From: Talinum fruticosum
Lineage: Eukaryota; Streptophyta; Magnoliopsida; Caryophyllales; Talinaceae
NCBI GenBank assembly: GCA_021018815.1
Contig: JAITYX010000064.1
Span: 372,001 to 436,000 of the forward strand
DNA: 64,000 nucleotides
Reading direction: 5' to 3'
The notes beneath the pieces were generated by a model, which was not told the origin of the DNA, did no database searches, and worked only from the letters and a program-made list of their open reading frames with translations. Below are positions 11,527 to 22,802 of the stretch, one piece after another (the stretch's first letter is position 1; every line of letters starts with the position of its first letter). Position numbers and translations under genes: made by a program.

Positions 11527-12390
11527 TAAGGCTAAACCACCATCAAGCCTAAGAGAACACCATTAAGGGCCTAAAGGCATTAGCTAGCACTGGTAAAATT
11601 TTGTCCGACCTGAATACCTGAATTTGTTGACCAAGAAAACTAGGTATGATCATCAATGATTCGTGCAAATTTTAAATTCAAACGCAAGATATTTCCTAAT
11701 ATTGTAGTTTGAACTCGATTTGACTCAAATTTATGCTTGTCCAGCTTTGTCCTACCCCAAAAAGTCGGTATCAAGCAAATTTTAGCCATTATTTGATTTA
11801 TCCGACCCGAATTTGATCTAGATCCGAATTTTTGCCAGTGTTAGCAGTAGCCAACACCATTTAGATAAAGCTCCCACTCGAATTCACCTCGAACCTAAGC
11901 TAGATAAATTGATTCATGGTTTTTGTACTGAAGCAAATTTAGTTTTCATTTATCTAATTCTGAATGTAAAATACAACCTAAGGGCTCTTTTTATAAGAGA
12001 AGGACCCCAGAAAGCTAGATACAATCAATAAAAGTAAAGAAAGCCAAAATACAACCTTCGGTGAACAAACACAAAGGATAGCAATGACAATTTATGTGCT
12101 CTCTCTTTCGCTGCAAGTACTCCATCTTTAAGGTGGCCATTTTCCGTGAAAAATCATCTTTAATTTCCATGGAATTCAAAATGAGAGAGAATATATGTAT
12201 GGCTGGATTCAGCAAACATACGACACATTCACATTACAAAGTTCAAACACACAGTATTAAGATATGTACAATTATGAATGCATATTACTACAGTTTAGGA
12301 TTTCTAATCAAGTATGATTAAAGAAGCACACACGTATATTTCACAAATTAAGATGCTCCTGATTCATACAACTCTATCAGTACATGATCC
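11527..12390. other. Intergenic and ELIP 3' flank; no gene recognised
   Basis: Contains 'aaattttgtccgacc'-like sequence at 11590-11840 that could be a degraded repeat. From about 12000 on it is the downstream flank of the intact ELIP gene. The short open frames at 12015-12321 show no family resemblance. Confidence 0.4.
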
Positions 12391-13311
12391 CTAAACAAGA
12401 GCTCCGCCTTTGACGAGTTCGGTCACAGCTAAGGCAACAAGGCCCAACATAGCAAGCCTGCCATTCCAAAGCTCAGCGTCCGAGTTCATCAACCCATCGG
12501 TTTCCTCTTCTGGATTCTCGCCTCTAACCAAGGGTACTAATGACGCTATTGATAGAAGGATGCTTGTTCCTAGGAACCACTGAACTCCGCCATTTGATAT
12601 CTGATCAAACAAGTCTGTGCCCTTGGATAGCTCCACAGCTAGAGCTGCCACAAACCCAATCATGGCTAGACGGCCATTGATTCGCTCCGGTGCTGGCCCG
12701 CTGAATGCAAATAGATCACTGAATCTTGTGCTTACCTATTATGCCATTGTGCAATACATGATGATATTGATCCATGAAGAAATTATATGACTAGTTGAGC
12801 AAGTGTCATTGTGTCATACGTATGGAAAAGTTCTCTCCAAATTAACAAGGAAATTAAACTTATTACTGAATCTTAATTTACCTCGCAATTATGTTTAACA
12901 GTCCAGGGCCCCAATCTAATTTGCATGGTTCCTTATACTGATCGGTATTATGATACTCGTTAATGTGATATGTTATGGAGCTCCTTTCGATTCGATACGG
13001 AAAAAAAAGTTAATAAATCTCCATGTTGGCTTTTGAAGCTAAGCTAAGGTATACAAATCATATTACTATAGACGTAGATTTAAAATATCTTACCTTTTTT
13101 CAGACACAGTAGGAGTCGACTTGGATGAACGCAAGGCAACATTTGTTTTATTCTTCGTCTCCTCCTTGGCCCTACACTTAACTAGCAAACTAGCATGCTT
13201 CTCCAACGAAGGTACGCATCGTAAAGGAAAAGTCATTGTGGTCCTCCTCGATCCATTGACCAAGGGACCAGCTGGGCTACCTAGGAGAGCTTGCATTTGC
13301 ATCGCCATCAC
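12391..13311 (-). CDS. ELIP: Early light-induced protein (ELIP), two exons, apparently intact
   Basis: ELIPs are thylakoid-membrane relatives of light-harvesting proteins that bind chlorophyll and carotenoid and protect against photo-oxidative stress. Exon 1 is 13311-13094 and exon 2 is 12730-12391, giving 185 residues, close to the family's usual size. The intron starts GTAAGA (13093) and ends at the AG of 'ggtaag' (12732-12731); only that AG keeps the frame. Residues 1 to about 48 are a basic, Ser/Thr-rich plastid transit peptide, followed by a polar linker. Helix 1 follows '[15 protein letters not shown]' (82-96), helix 2 is about 122-140 ('[17 protein letters not shown]'), and helix 3 follows 'ELWNGRLAM' (159-167). 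The Glu/Asn/Arg pigment-ligand pattern ExxNGR is intact in helices 1 and 3. MMAM offers two or three possible starts; the first is used here. It is the middle of three same-strand copies and the only open one. Confidence 0.92.
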
Positions 13312-13428
13312 TTCGAAGAAGACAGGTCGATAGTTAACTATAGCTTTATATATGGACGTTGCTTTTTGTATGAATACTTGGACAAGTCTTTGTGTTTATC
13401 GATGAACCAAAGGAAGAGTATAGCATTG

Positions 13429-13436
13429 TATTTATA
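13429..13436 (-). promoter_or_regulatory. TATA box of the intact ELIP gene
   Basis: Minus strand CTCTATAAATACAATG; the core TATAAATA lies about 118 bases before the ATG. ELIP copy 3 has the same box and 'ATACAATG' context, which supports its use. Start of transcription is inferred at about 13400. Confidence 0.75.
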
Positions 13437-13556
13437 GAGGGGCAAGGAGGAGACATACATACCCTAATTTGAGGCAGCTAGGGGATGTTTTGGTTCGACG
13501 TGTACAAGGATTATGGGGGTTACGTAGATTTGTAGGGGCACACACACAAATGTTGG

Positions 13557-13624
13557 AGGTGGCATCATTTGGACTTCACATTAACATCATACATCGGGTT
13601 TGTCGTAGCCACAAATCTTGGAGG
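13557..13624 (-). promoter_or_regulatory. Conserved upstream block of the intact ELIP gene
   Basis: Two patches match the upstream regions of the other ELIP copies (4531-4610 and 27754-27834) at similar distances from the ATG. One carries the minus-strand consensus TGTGGNYAYRACAAA, the other 'AATGTGAAGTCCA...TGCCA'. The surrounding bases are more diverged, so these are candidate light- or stress-response sites. No named element is claimed. Confidence 0.45.
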
Positions 13625-13719
13625 TCCTTTGTTTTCTATGGATCTTCGATCACAGAATCATTGTATCACTGTGAAGTTTTGCCTTTGAGAAAATGGACAA
13701 GTAATACAAATTACTAGGA

Positions 13720-14599
13720 AAGCATAGCTAACTCATGACGTTTCTTGAAAGTTCTACGATGTGAGTGAGGCTGTCTAATTAAGTTTGAAAATAATTGTTA
13801 AAGATTTTTTTATGCAGACCAAAATTTTTCTTCTTCCTCTTTCTAATTAGGCATAAAACAACGTAATCCCTCCATCCCAAAAAGATTACAGTTTGGCAAT
13901 TTGTATTGTCAAATATATTACTTTAATCATCGATTTTTAAAATTATGAGATAGAAAAAATAAAAAATTGTATTATTACAAAAGTATTATTTAAAGGAAAG
14001 CATTTAAATCAAGTAGACGACGGTCTCATATTGTAGATTGATAAATTATGGGCTAACAATTCGCAATTTAAAAAGCAAGCATTTTTGGGAAAATAGTATT
14101 ATATTGGATGCTTTACAATTGTTGAATTTGTGATAATCACAATCAATACCAATAGCTGATCAGTACAAATACAGTTAATTAGTTTGACATATTAAAATTT
14201 GGATTAGCATTTTAAGCGTATCATTTATGAAATGCTGATTAATTAAATAAGTTTATGTCAATGCAAAATCGTGTTTCTTGCTTTTATGCTGAAAAACCTT
14301 TCTTAGAATTTATATTTGGTCAATTATTCATATCTTTTTATATAAAAATTTACATTACCAAAAATTGCTGAAATATTTTCTTTAATCCCTTGGCTAAATA
14401 GCAAGCTATTAATAGATGAATTGTGATGAGTAATTATTAAATACTTAAATAGTCAATTCGATTCCTGAACTGATCTCCACTATTCAAAACATTTAACTTT
14501 ATGGAACAATTTCAAATACTCTAAAAGAACAAATGTGTATGGTGGTGTTTGTTTTTTTATGCCAAATGGTAATTTCTTTCACTATGATAAAACATCGTT
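13720..14599. other. AT-rich intergenic DNA; one MITE-like end
   Basis: 'taatccctccatcccaaaa' at about 13862-13880 resembles a Stowaway-type MITE end, but no matching second end was found nearby. Nothing else is recognised. Confidence 0.35.
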
Positions 14600-15711
14600 A
14601 AAAACGTCTTGGTAGACATAAGTCAATCGCTCAAAAACATGGAGCATTTTACCAATTGCATGGTAGGTATGAGAGAAAATTTATATTTGCAAGCATAAAT
14701 TGAATGTGACTAATAAGCCTAATACATACCAAAGCCATAAAATTAGCCTCTAATCCACATAAAAACACAATGAAAACCTAGATTAGTAACACAAAAATAG
14801 GCATGAACAAGAGAAAGAGAACAGATGAAACTACCATAAAACCAAGAAATAAACATGTATCAACAATAAAAACAAGAAATTTAAGTAAAATATAAACTAA
14901 ACAAGCATTAATTAACAAACTAAACAAGCATAAAGCAACAAATAAAAAGAGAGAAAGAGAAAACTTATCGGGTTAATGCCTTTGAAAAGAAAAAATCTTG
15001 AATCTTGCATAAAAATCAACGCTAATTTAATGCAATTACTCCCTAATGGAACTTTAGTTTGACTAACTACAAACCTAATCTAAAACCCAAAGCCCTAAGC
15101 AAGCTCTCTTTCAAGAGGGCCTTCCCCCAAAATATCAGCCAGAAATGGTCTTGTATAAAGCAACAAAAATGACCGAAAATGCAACCAGGAGCCCTAACAC
15201 AATGATACGGACAGTGTCATGGTTGTGTCAAAGTGACACGGGCAATGACAGGAGCTTACCCTAATCGCTTTCTGGACAAAAATTGGAAACAATTTAGAAA
15301 ACTGGGCTGCCACAGTTCGGCCACGGGTCATGGACCAACTCGTGGACCTTCTTCCCAGCCAAGTCTCACTTTGGCTTTTATGGGCGATATCGAGACGTCT
15401 CGGGTAGCGTGTATAGGTGTCGGTTTGTGCTCTTGAACATGAATGCTTGGATGTGAACTCTCCAAAACTTGAGCTTTAATAGTTGTAGCCTTTGCGAAAG
15501 CCTATTGAAGGTAGTGGCGATGACTTGATTTGCATAATCGGGACCCAATTTGACATTGTTCCATCCTTTTTGTTCCATTTTCAGCAGATTGTCGGGTTTA
15601 ACTTATTTCCAATAAAAGTAAATAAAAACAAATAAAAATCCTAATATTATATTATTTACAAGCCAAAAATAAGTTCTAGAGCATATATAAAATACGTCGT
15701 TATGCGCCTAA
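14600..15711 (-). repeat. Athila-like LTR, minus strand, solo or truncated
   Basis: On the minus strand it starts TGTTAGGCGCATAACGACG at 15711 and follows the LTRs at 15842 and 20104. It shares 'ggatttttatttg', 'cccgacaa(c/t)', 'tttatgcttgcaaat' and the block around 'cctaatctaa'. It holds 'gacagtgtcatggttgtgtcaaagtgacacgg' type GC-richer sequence near 15208-15243. Its left end is uncertain. It abuts the copia integrase relic at 15712-15841. Confidence 0.65.
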
Positions 15712-15841
15712 CACTCGTCCTTAGGTACACGGACAAATGCACAATAACCAAACACCTTCAACTGGTTGTAGGACGTCTTCTTTCCTAACCAAACTTTCTC
15801 TAGAATATCTCCAACCAAAGGAACTGATGATATATGGTTAA
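15712..15841 (-). pseudogene. Copia integrase relic, downstream piece
   Basis: Minus strand reads 'SSVPLVGDILEKVWLGKKTS' and 'YNQLKVFGYCAFVRVPKDE', the end of the copia integrase region. It is the direct continuation of the relic at 22803-23250. Removing 15842-22802 with one copy of GTTAA joins '..GEVAKTIVN' to 'HISSVPLVGD' in frame. Confidence 0.8.
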
Positions 15842-17237
15842 TGTTCGGAGTGTAAATGACGTATTTTTGATTTTTATGATTTTTACTTGTTTTATTTCCA
15901 ACCAAACTTTCTCTAACACTTGTTTCTCGCTCGTAAATAATATAATTTTATGATTTTTACTTGTTTTATTTACTTTTGTAGGAAGCCAAACACGACAACT
16001 TGCGTAGTATAGAGCGAAAATGATGATGTTTTTGGAAAATCAAGTTTCAAGATCTATACTTAACTTGTCGTAGCCATGTTAGACCATCCGTAAGCCCATT
16101 TGAACGTTCTTCAAGAGTTTCGAAAGTTCAAAGTAAAGTTTCGGAATCATTGCACTCAAACTTCAAGCATTTGTGGCATTTCGAGACCCAAGCGGAACCT
16201 CTCGAGGACCCTTCGGAGCGATAACGAGCCACCAAGATCACTTCGGAATAGTCCCGGTGCCGCCCAACGAAATTCAAAGTAAGAAAAGGCCATTTGGAGG
16301 CCTCATGGCCCGCCCACGAGGCTATGGCACAACCTGTGGAAGCTCCCACGGTCTGCCCCATGGCCGTGAGAGAGGTTGTGGTGGCTCTGTTTTGGGCAAT
16401 TTTCTACTTTTAAGACAAAGCCTTGACACGGTCATGGTCGTGTCACTTGGCACGGCCGTGTCTAGGCCCCATGACTTATTTTAGCTGTTTTTAGGCTATT
16501 TAAACTGGTTTTTGGCTACATTTTTAAGGAGAGGCCTTTTGGAGAGAGTAATTGCTTAGGGTTTAGGAGTTAGATTATAGTTAGCCAAAATAAAACTCAA
16601 TTAGGAAGATTAATTATGTTAGATTAGTGTAGATTTGGGTTGAAGATTGTGAACCATGACGCTTTGGAGCTTATATGGCTAAGTTTTCTTCTTTCTCTCT
16701 CTTTATTTCTTACTTTGTTCTTGTTAATTTTGTTAGATTAATGTTAGTTTAGTTAATATTTCGTTTAAATATTTTCTATTTTTGTTGTTGATTTATGTTT
16801 ATTTGTTTGATTTATGCAAGTTTTCTCTTTCCTCTCTATGCTTATTTGTTATGTTGCTAGTTTAGACTTTTGCTTGAATTTTCTCATGTTTAGTGAGTAG
16901 TTTGGTTGGCTTGTGTTGTGACTATCCCTTTGGTGGCTAGATAATCATGTATTAGGCTTAGCCACACTCAATTTATGCTTGTAAATTTGAGTTTTTGCTC
17001 ATGCCTACTATGTGTTCGATGAAATGCTTGAAATAGTTTTCATCTATGTTAAGCCACCTTTTTAACTTTCTTTAATTTAGTTTTCATCACTTAATTTTCC
17101 CACATATTTGATTTGGCCTAGCTTGAGTCGCTCGAATTAAGCTCTAATACTTCAAATCCTACTCCCTGTGGTTCGAGACCCTCGAATACTTATTCGAGGT
17201 CACTTTCATTTATGAGCCGTAGAAACTACGACAAACA
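15842..17237 (+). repeat. 5' LTR of the gag-only element
   Basis: Starts TGTTCGGAGTGTAAATGACG and ends ACGACAAACA. Compared with the 3' LTR it has an extra stretch near 15868-15914 that contains 'ccaaccaaactttctct'. The same 17 bases occur just outside the element in the copia relic (about 15788-15805), hinting at a local template switch or conversion. Holds 'cacggtcatggtcgtgtc' and 'cacggccgtgtc' at about 16427-16462. Confidence 0.8.
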
Positions 17238-17240
17238 AAT

Positions 17241-17258
17241 TGGCACCGTTGCCGGGAG
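17241..17258 (+). other. Primer-binding site, tRNA-Asp type
   Basis: TGGCACCGTTGCCGGGAG differs by about two bases from TGGCGCCGTTGCCGGGGA, the complement of the tRNA-Asp 3' end used by Athila-type elements. It begins three bases after the LTR. Confidence 0.8.
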
Positions 17259-17394
17259 TAGGCATTCTTCAATATTAGAGCTTGTTTTGAGTATTCAAGA
17301 CCAGGCCGTTATTCCAAAAATCCAAAAAAAAAAACCAAAAAAAAATGTGAAAAAAAGTATCAAAATGGAAATTTTCTAGTTCATTCAATCTAAG

Positions 17395-18604
17395 CACGAG
17401 CCTTTTGGAGATATTTGTCGAGATTGAGTGACTATCATGCTCAATATGTTCCTTTCACGTATCAAAAATGGGAAATTTATAATGTCGTGCTTGAGGGTAT
17501 AACTCATGAGACTCGAGCCACTCTTGAGTCCATGAGTTATGGTGGTCTTTGTACCTTAAATGCCGATGAGTTATGGGAATTGTTTCGAGTCTTTGGCTCA
17601 ATTACAATAGGAAAATGAGCATACTAGTGAGATTTCTTGGTGTCCTTCCCCTCCCCTTATGATTTGCACACTCAATCTCCATGTGTTGATAATTTTGGGA
17701 ATGCATATCATCATCAATCCTCTCATTCTCTTGTTCTATGTTCTAATTGCCAATCTTTTGACCATGATATGAATGCATGTCCATATCATATCTCCTATAA
17801 TTTTTATGCGAAAATTGAAGAGATGATTGATAGAATGAATGAGCAATGTGCTAAATTTGATAGTGAAATGAGGGAAATAACTAAACGCCATGTGCAAATT
17901 TTGAATGAAAATAGGGAGTATAACTCATTGCATGAAATCGACCCTTGCCTACTATCTCTTAGGTCCGAGGTTAGTCTATGTGATGATAGTTAGTCTTTTT
18001 TTCTGTAGAATCCGGACTAGAGGAAGAGTTAGACCCTCCTTGGATTCCCTCACCCTTAATTGCTTGCGATAATTTACTACTTTGGTCGGAAGAATTTGCA
18101 TTGTTAGAGTTGTATTTTGAGGAGACTCCTCTAGATGACCTATGTATCGATGATTATGTGGAGGATACCTGTCCCAGACATTATTCCCTTTGATCTCCCT
18201 CTCCCGAGCCACTTGAACTTGTTCCCGTCTCATCCCCTTTATCCCCTTCTACCCCCTCATTAGTTCATGCTTGTGATGAGTTCCTAGGTGACCTTAGAGG
18301 GTATGATCCTTCTGTTGATCTATATTGTGCATACGTAGAGGACATTCTTAGGAAAGTCATGTTGATTCATGCATTTCAATCATTTTCTTACTTTTTTATG
18401 GCACTTTATAAATATAAGAGGGCACTTACTTTGCTTGCTACATCTTTATTAGTGTTCTCTTATCTCTATCACTCTGAGATGCATGCACAAGCACACGACA
18501 AGCTCTTGAGAGCTTTGACGGCATCCGAGTTGGAGATCCGCGTCTTGAGACAAGGAGTGGGTGATGCTCTTCAAGCCCCCGAGAAACATCTTGGAGAGGC
18601 ATAG
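17395..18604 (+). pseudogene. Gag-like region of the non-autonomous element, with CCHC zinc knuckle
   Basis: Three open stretches lie in line. 17415-17618 has 'ITHETRATLESMSYGGLC' and 'LNADELWELF'. 17637-17993 has 'LCSNCQSFDHDMNACPY', a CX2CX4HX4C knuckle with all four ligands present, then a charged helical tail. 18359-18604 has an amphipathic 'DKLLRALTASELEIRVLRQG' segment. Gag proteins form the virus-like particle and bind the RNA through the knuckle. Stops between the blocks suggest decay. No polymerase motif follows before the 3' LTR. The last block may not be gag. Confidence 0.65.
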
Positions 18605-20080
18605 TTCGGGTACAATCGGTACCGACTTGGTATAATCGTTCCTTCTCTCTCCCTTTTATTAATTATTTTTTATTAGTTGTGAATATCTAGGGTTGTGTTT
18701 ATTTTTCACTTAATTATGGATATTTAGGATTGTGATTTTATTGGTGATCGGTTTGAGGATGAAATTTGGGATCTTTGTTGAGCCTTGATGTCTACGATCA
18801 TCATTTTTTCACATTTTTTGTTTATATTTTGTATTTTTGTTTTTGGTGGAGTGTTTTTGTATGTATATATGTGTTGTTTTGTGTCATTTTGTATTTCTTG
18901 TGTTATGTTGTGTTATTGGCATTGTGACTCATTGGCTCCCAATGAGGACATTGTGAGATTTTGTGTACCTATGTTAACGTTTCTTGTAAAAAAATTTGCA
19001 TTTTTTTTTGTATAGCTTTTTAGCTTTGGAGATTTTGTGCCTTTTTGATTGATTTTTTTTTATCTCTAGTAACTTGGTTTCTAGCTTATATATAGGTAAA
19101 ATGTGCATATTTGAACACTTGGCCTATTGTGTAGGTTTTGATTTTTATAATAATCCCGCCTCATATGTACGTACCTACCTTGTACACCAACCCATCACCT
19201 TAGAGGTTAAATTGTTAGGTTGATCCAGGAGCCTTTTATTTACTTAATGACTTCGTAATGCTCATTAATAAGTGTAATCATAAAAAAAAAAGAAAAACGA
19301 ATAAAACCGACACCATTATTCATAGTCACTATCTTTATCCATATCTTTAATTGACTTTGCATATGTGGTTGTTTTCACTTGATTCGGAACCTCTACTTGG
19401 GTTGTGAATAAGTGCTATGCACAAATTAACAAATAAAACCCCTTAAAAGGGAAGACAACCCAATTATGTACTTGCTTTGTGTTTCCTCCGAGTACTTAAG
19501 GACCTCAAAATCCAAAAGCTACCTACTCGGGAGAAGGGACATTTGGAATCAAGTTGTGTGTGTGTGTGTGTTAAATTTTGACAATTCAAAAAAAAAAAAA
19601 AGAAGAAAGAAAGATGAGCATGGAAGTCATCTAAGTAAGTAGAGGGAACCGTGTTAGCTTTACCAATTTGATTTACGAGGTTTGATGATACTTTGCACTT
19701 GAGCACCAAGGTGTACATATCATATCATTGTGTTGTGTGGGGTAAAAAATAAGAATCCAGGAGTGCATTTGTGGTTTAAGTGTCTTGATCGGGCGTTTTG
19801 CTTGTATATAGCTAGTAGCTAGTGTGTTAGGGTGATAAACCCGATTGACTTGTGCATACTTCCCTCTGCTTTGTATATACCTTATGCTTTTAAAAAGTCC
19901 AAAAATACTTCAAATATTTTGTTGGTATATCTTCTACAAACCCTTATGAGACCTCGCTACTTGGGTTGCCATGGGGTTTAAAGGGCTTATTGCATATGCC
20001 AAATGCAACCGCAATTCCAGTGACGAGTGAGTTAGAATTTTATTTTGTTTGCTTTTGTTTTTATTTTGCTCGAGGACAAG
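18605..20080. other. Internal noncoding part of the gag-only element
   Basis: T-rich sequence without recognisable coding capacity, holding a (TG)n run at 19555-19571 and an A-run at 19588-19601. The spacing to the purine tract fits the untranslated 3' part of an Athila-like element, but the env-like frame seen in full Athila elements was not found. Confidence 0.5.
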
Positions 20081-20081
20081 C

Positions 20082-20100
20082 AAAAGATAGGTGTGGGGGA
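20082..20100 (+). other. Polypurine tract
   Basis: AAAAGATAGGTGTGGGGGA immediately before ATT and the TGTTCGG start of the 3' LTR; this form is characteristic of Athila-type elements. Confidence 0.75.
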
Positions 20101-20103
20101 ATT

Positions 20104-21336
20104 TGTTCGGAGCCTAAATGATGTCTTATATACATCCTCTAACACTTGTTTTTGGCTCGTCAATAGTACAATTTTATGATTTTTACTTGTTTTCTTTGCT
20201 TTTGTAGGAAATAAGGCAAACCCGACAACTTGCGGAGAATAGTGAAAAAATGATGATGATTTCGGCAAATCAAGCTTCAAGATCTATACTCAACTTGTTA
20301 TAGCCATGTTGGACCATCCGTGAAGCACATTTGAACGTTCCGCAAGAGTTTCGAAAGTTCGAATTAACGGTTTCAGAATCACCACACTTAAACATCAAGC
20401 ATTTGTGGCATTTCGAGACCCAAGAAGAACCCCTCAAGGACCTTTCGAAGCGATCACAAACTGCCAAGATCACTTCGGACCAGTCCTAGTGCCGCCCAAT
20501 GAAATTCAAAGCAAGAAAAGACCATTTGGAGGCCCCACGGTCTAGGCCCCATGACTCATTTTGGATGTTTTTAGGCTATTTAAACCGGTTTTTGGCTACA
20601 TTTTTGGGGAGAGGCCTTTTGGAGAGAGTAATTGCTTCGGGTTTAGGAGTTAGATTAGTTTTATAGTTTGTCAAAATAAAACTCAATTAGGAAGATTTAT
20701 TAGGTTAGATTAGTGAAGATTTGGGTTGAAGATTGTGAACCATAGAGCTTTGGAGCTTATATGGCTAAGCTTTCTTCTTCTTCTCTTTCTCTTTATTTCT
20801 TACTTTGTTCTTGTTAATTTCGTTAGATTAATGTTAGTTTAGTTAATATTTCATTTAAATATTTTCTATTTTTATTGTTGATTTATGTTTATTTGTTTGA
20901 TTTATGCAAATTAGTTTAGTTTTCTCTTTCCTCTCTATGCTTATTTGTTATGTTGCTAATTTAGACTTTAACTTGAATTTTCTCATGTTTAGTGAGTAGT
21001 TTGGTTGGCTTGTGTTGTGATTAGCCCTTTGGTGGCTAGATAATCATGTATTAGGCTTAGCCACTCTCAATTTATGCTTGCAAATTTGAGTTTTCACTCA
21101 TGCCTACTAAAAGTTCGATGAAATGCTTGAAAGAGTTTTCATCTATCTTTGAGCCGACTTTTTAACTTTCTTTAATTTAGTTTTCATCACTTAATTTTTC
21201 CACATATTTGATTTGGCCTAACTTGAGCCACTCGAATTAAGCTCCAATATTTGAAACCCGACTCCTGTTGTTCGACACCCTCAAACACTTACTCGAGGTC
21301 ACTTTCATTTGTGAGCTGTAGAAACTACGACGAACG
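20104..21336 (+). repeat. 3' LTR of the gag-only element
   Basis: Starts TGTTCGGAGCCTAAATGATG. Collinear with the 5' LTR, but it lacks most of the 16300-16450 segment, including the CACGG motifs (only 'cacggtctaggccccatgac' remains near 20537). The right boundary is approximate because another LTR follows at once. Confidence 0.75.
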
Positions 21337-21339
21337 AGT

Positions 21340-22802
21340 TGATAATATTGTTGAGAAAATACCGCAGCGCACGGTGTAGGCATAGCTAGGAACCGGCGAG
21401 TACGACTCGTATCCTCGAGAACTCTCTTTCGAGTACTAAAATTCACCTAAAAACTCTAATCTAGGCAAAACTCGGTTCGACGAGGATTTGTTTCGTAACT
21501 AGATTCAACTAATAACGAAATAAATATGGAAAATCAATGGATAAAAAGTCTTAGATCGGGATTAATCACACTATCATGCCTGAAATAAAAACCAAATTCG
21601 TTTGAGACTTGTCTATGCTTTCGGTTTAGAAGGGGAAATGCCGATTAAACCTATCTTTTCCTACTTTCGAAGCTCAAAGACAAATTTTGCTCAATATAAT
21701 CACCTATTTTCATGGGATTAACAAAGAACAAAATCACAACAAATGCATCTCACAACCCCGAGTGAAAACCTTAATTATTTTCATATCAAAGTTTTGTCGT
21801 TCACAACATCATTCTAAGTAAGTTTCCATCTTTTAATGTTCACAAAATCCGAATAAAAATGGATGAGTCCTCTTTCGAAGCATTCATCGAATAAGTGATG
21901 AGCAAAGTGAATTCTAACTTAATAAGCATATAACATTCCAATCGGAATTCAATTTATGATTATCGAGACATAATAGGGATCAATCCCAGCCTAAGTAGGA
22001 AATTTAGCCTCTAAACATAATATTAAATAACTCACAAAAGCAATGAAAACAGACATGGAGAGATGAAGAGAAGCGTGAAGAAAAAGCAAAGAGAAGAAAT
22101 TTCGATTCGCAAATAAAATTTGATGCGATCGAATTATAAATAATCTTGTAATTGACAATGAATCTTCAAAGTTCTTGAGTACTCTCTAAAAGCTCTCTAA
22201 AAGCCTAGCTAAAATTTAGAATGAATGAAAGATATCCGAAAATACAAATTGGAAACTAATAAATTGCAAAAACTACAGGTCGCATGACCAGTGTGGTTCT
22301 CGCACGAGTAATGCTGTGCATATTTTGGCCGCAATTTCACACGGTAGTCCACATTACTGCACGGGTAGGCTGTGCAGAAATCCTGAACTTTTTGGCTCCT
22401 TTTTGCCCCTTTGCACGGGCTGTGCACGACTTCAACTTTCTATAGTTTCGTGCACGGTCGTACAAGGTGTGCACCGGTGGTCGTGCGGCCTTCCTTGACT
22501 TTGACCCCTTGGGCTATGCTTTGCACGATCGTGCGGTTTTGTACAACTGCCTGTGCAACTTGACTTGATGAGTTCTAAGCTATTTTCTTGCCTCTTTCTA
22601 GGCTTGAACCTTCCTCTTTATCTCTTTTCATCAAATTTGCTTTGAATATCCCTCATTTAAGCCCATAAACGTGTAATTAAGAGATTTACAAGCTTATGTG
22701 CTGATATAGAGAAAATGAGCATAATCTAACCCAAAACCAAACAAATATCATCCAAATCATCATGGAATTGGGTGTTTAAAGTGATAAATACGAGGTTTAA
22801 AA
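21340..22802 (-). repeat. Solo LTR, minus strand, family of the fragment at 1-205
   Basis: On the minus strand it runs from 'TTTTAAACCTCG' (22802) to '..CAACAATATTATCA' (21340). It contains a dense set of 'gtgcac', 'cacgatcgtgc' and 'cacgaccg' motifs at 22263-22560. It sits between the 3' LTR of the gag-only element and the resumed copia relic. The TSD GTTAA flanks the whole composite 15842-22802 rather than this LTR alone, so the order of events is uncertain. Confidence 0.6.

Larger units (their letters stand above)
15842..21336 (+). mobile_element. Gag-only Athila-like LTR retrotransposon (non-autonomous)
   Basis: Two related LTRs (15842-17237 and 20104-21336) flank an internal region of about 2.87 kb. 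A primer-binding site matching tRNA-Asp lies directly inside the left LTR, and a purine tract GGTGTGGGGGA just before the right one. The internal region has gag-like open frames with a CCHC knuckle but no protease, reverse transcriptase or integrase. That composition matches the class called TR-GAG, which depends on proteins from a full element. The LTRs differ by many bases and small indels, so insertion is old. GTTAA precedes the left end. Confidence 0.8.

Noticed and set aside
12882..12915. A possible 34-base middle exon in the ELIP intron
   Set aside because: It was considered because exon 1 ends in phase 2 and the first acceptor AG gives the wrong frame. The next AG (12732-12731) restores the ELIP reading 'EKSTRFSD' without any extra exon.
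13862..13990. Stowaway-type MITE
   Set aside because: Only one end resembles the family; no second end or TA duplication could be paired.
16173..16484. A 103-codon open frame
   Set aside because: Within the 5' LTR of the gag-only element; the 3' LTR does not preserve the frame.
18785..19015. Hydrophobic 76-codon frame resembling a membrane peptide
   Set aside because: T-rich low-complexity sequence in the noncoding part of the retroelement.
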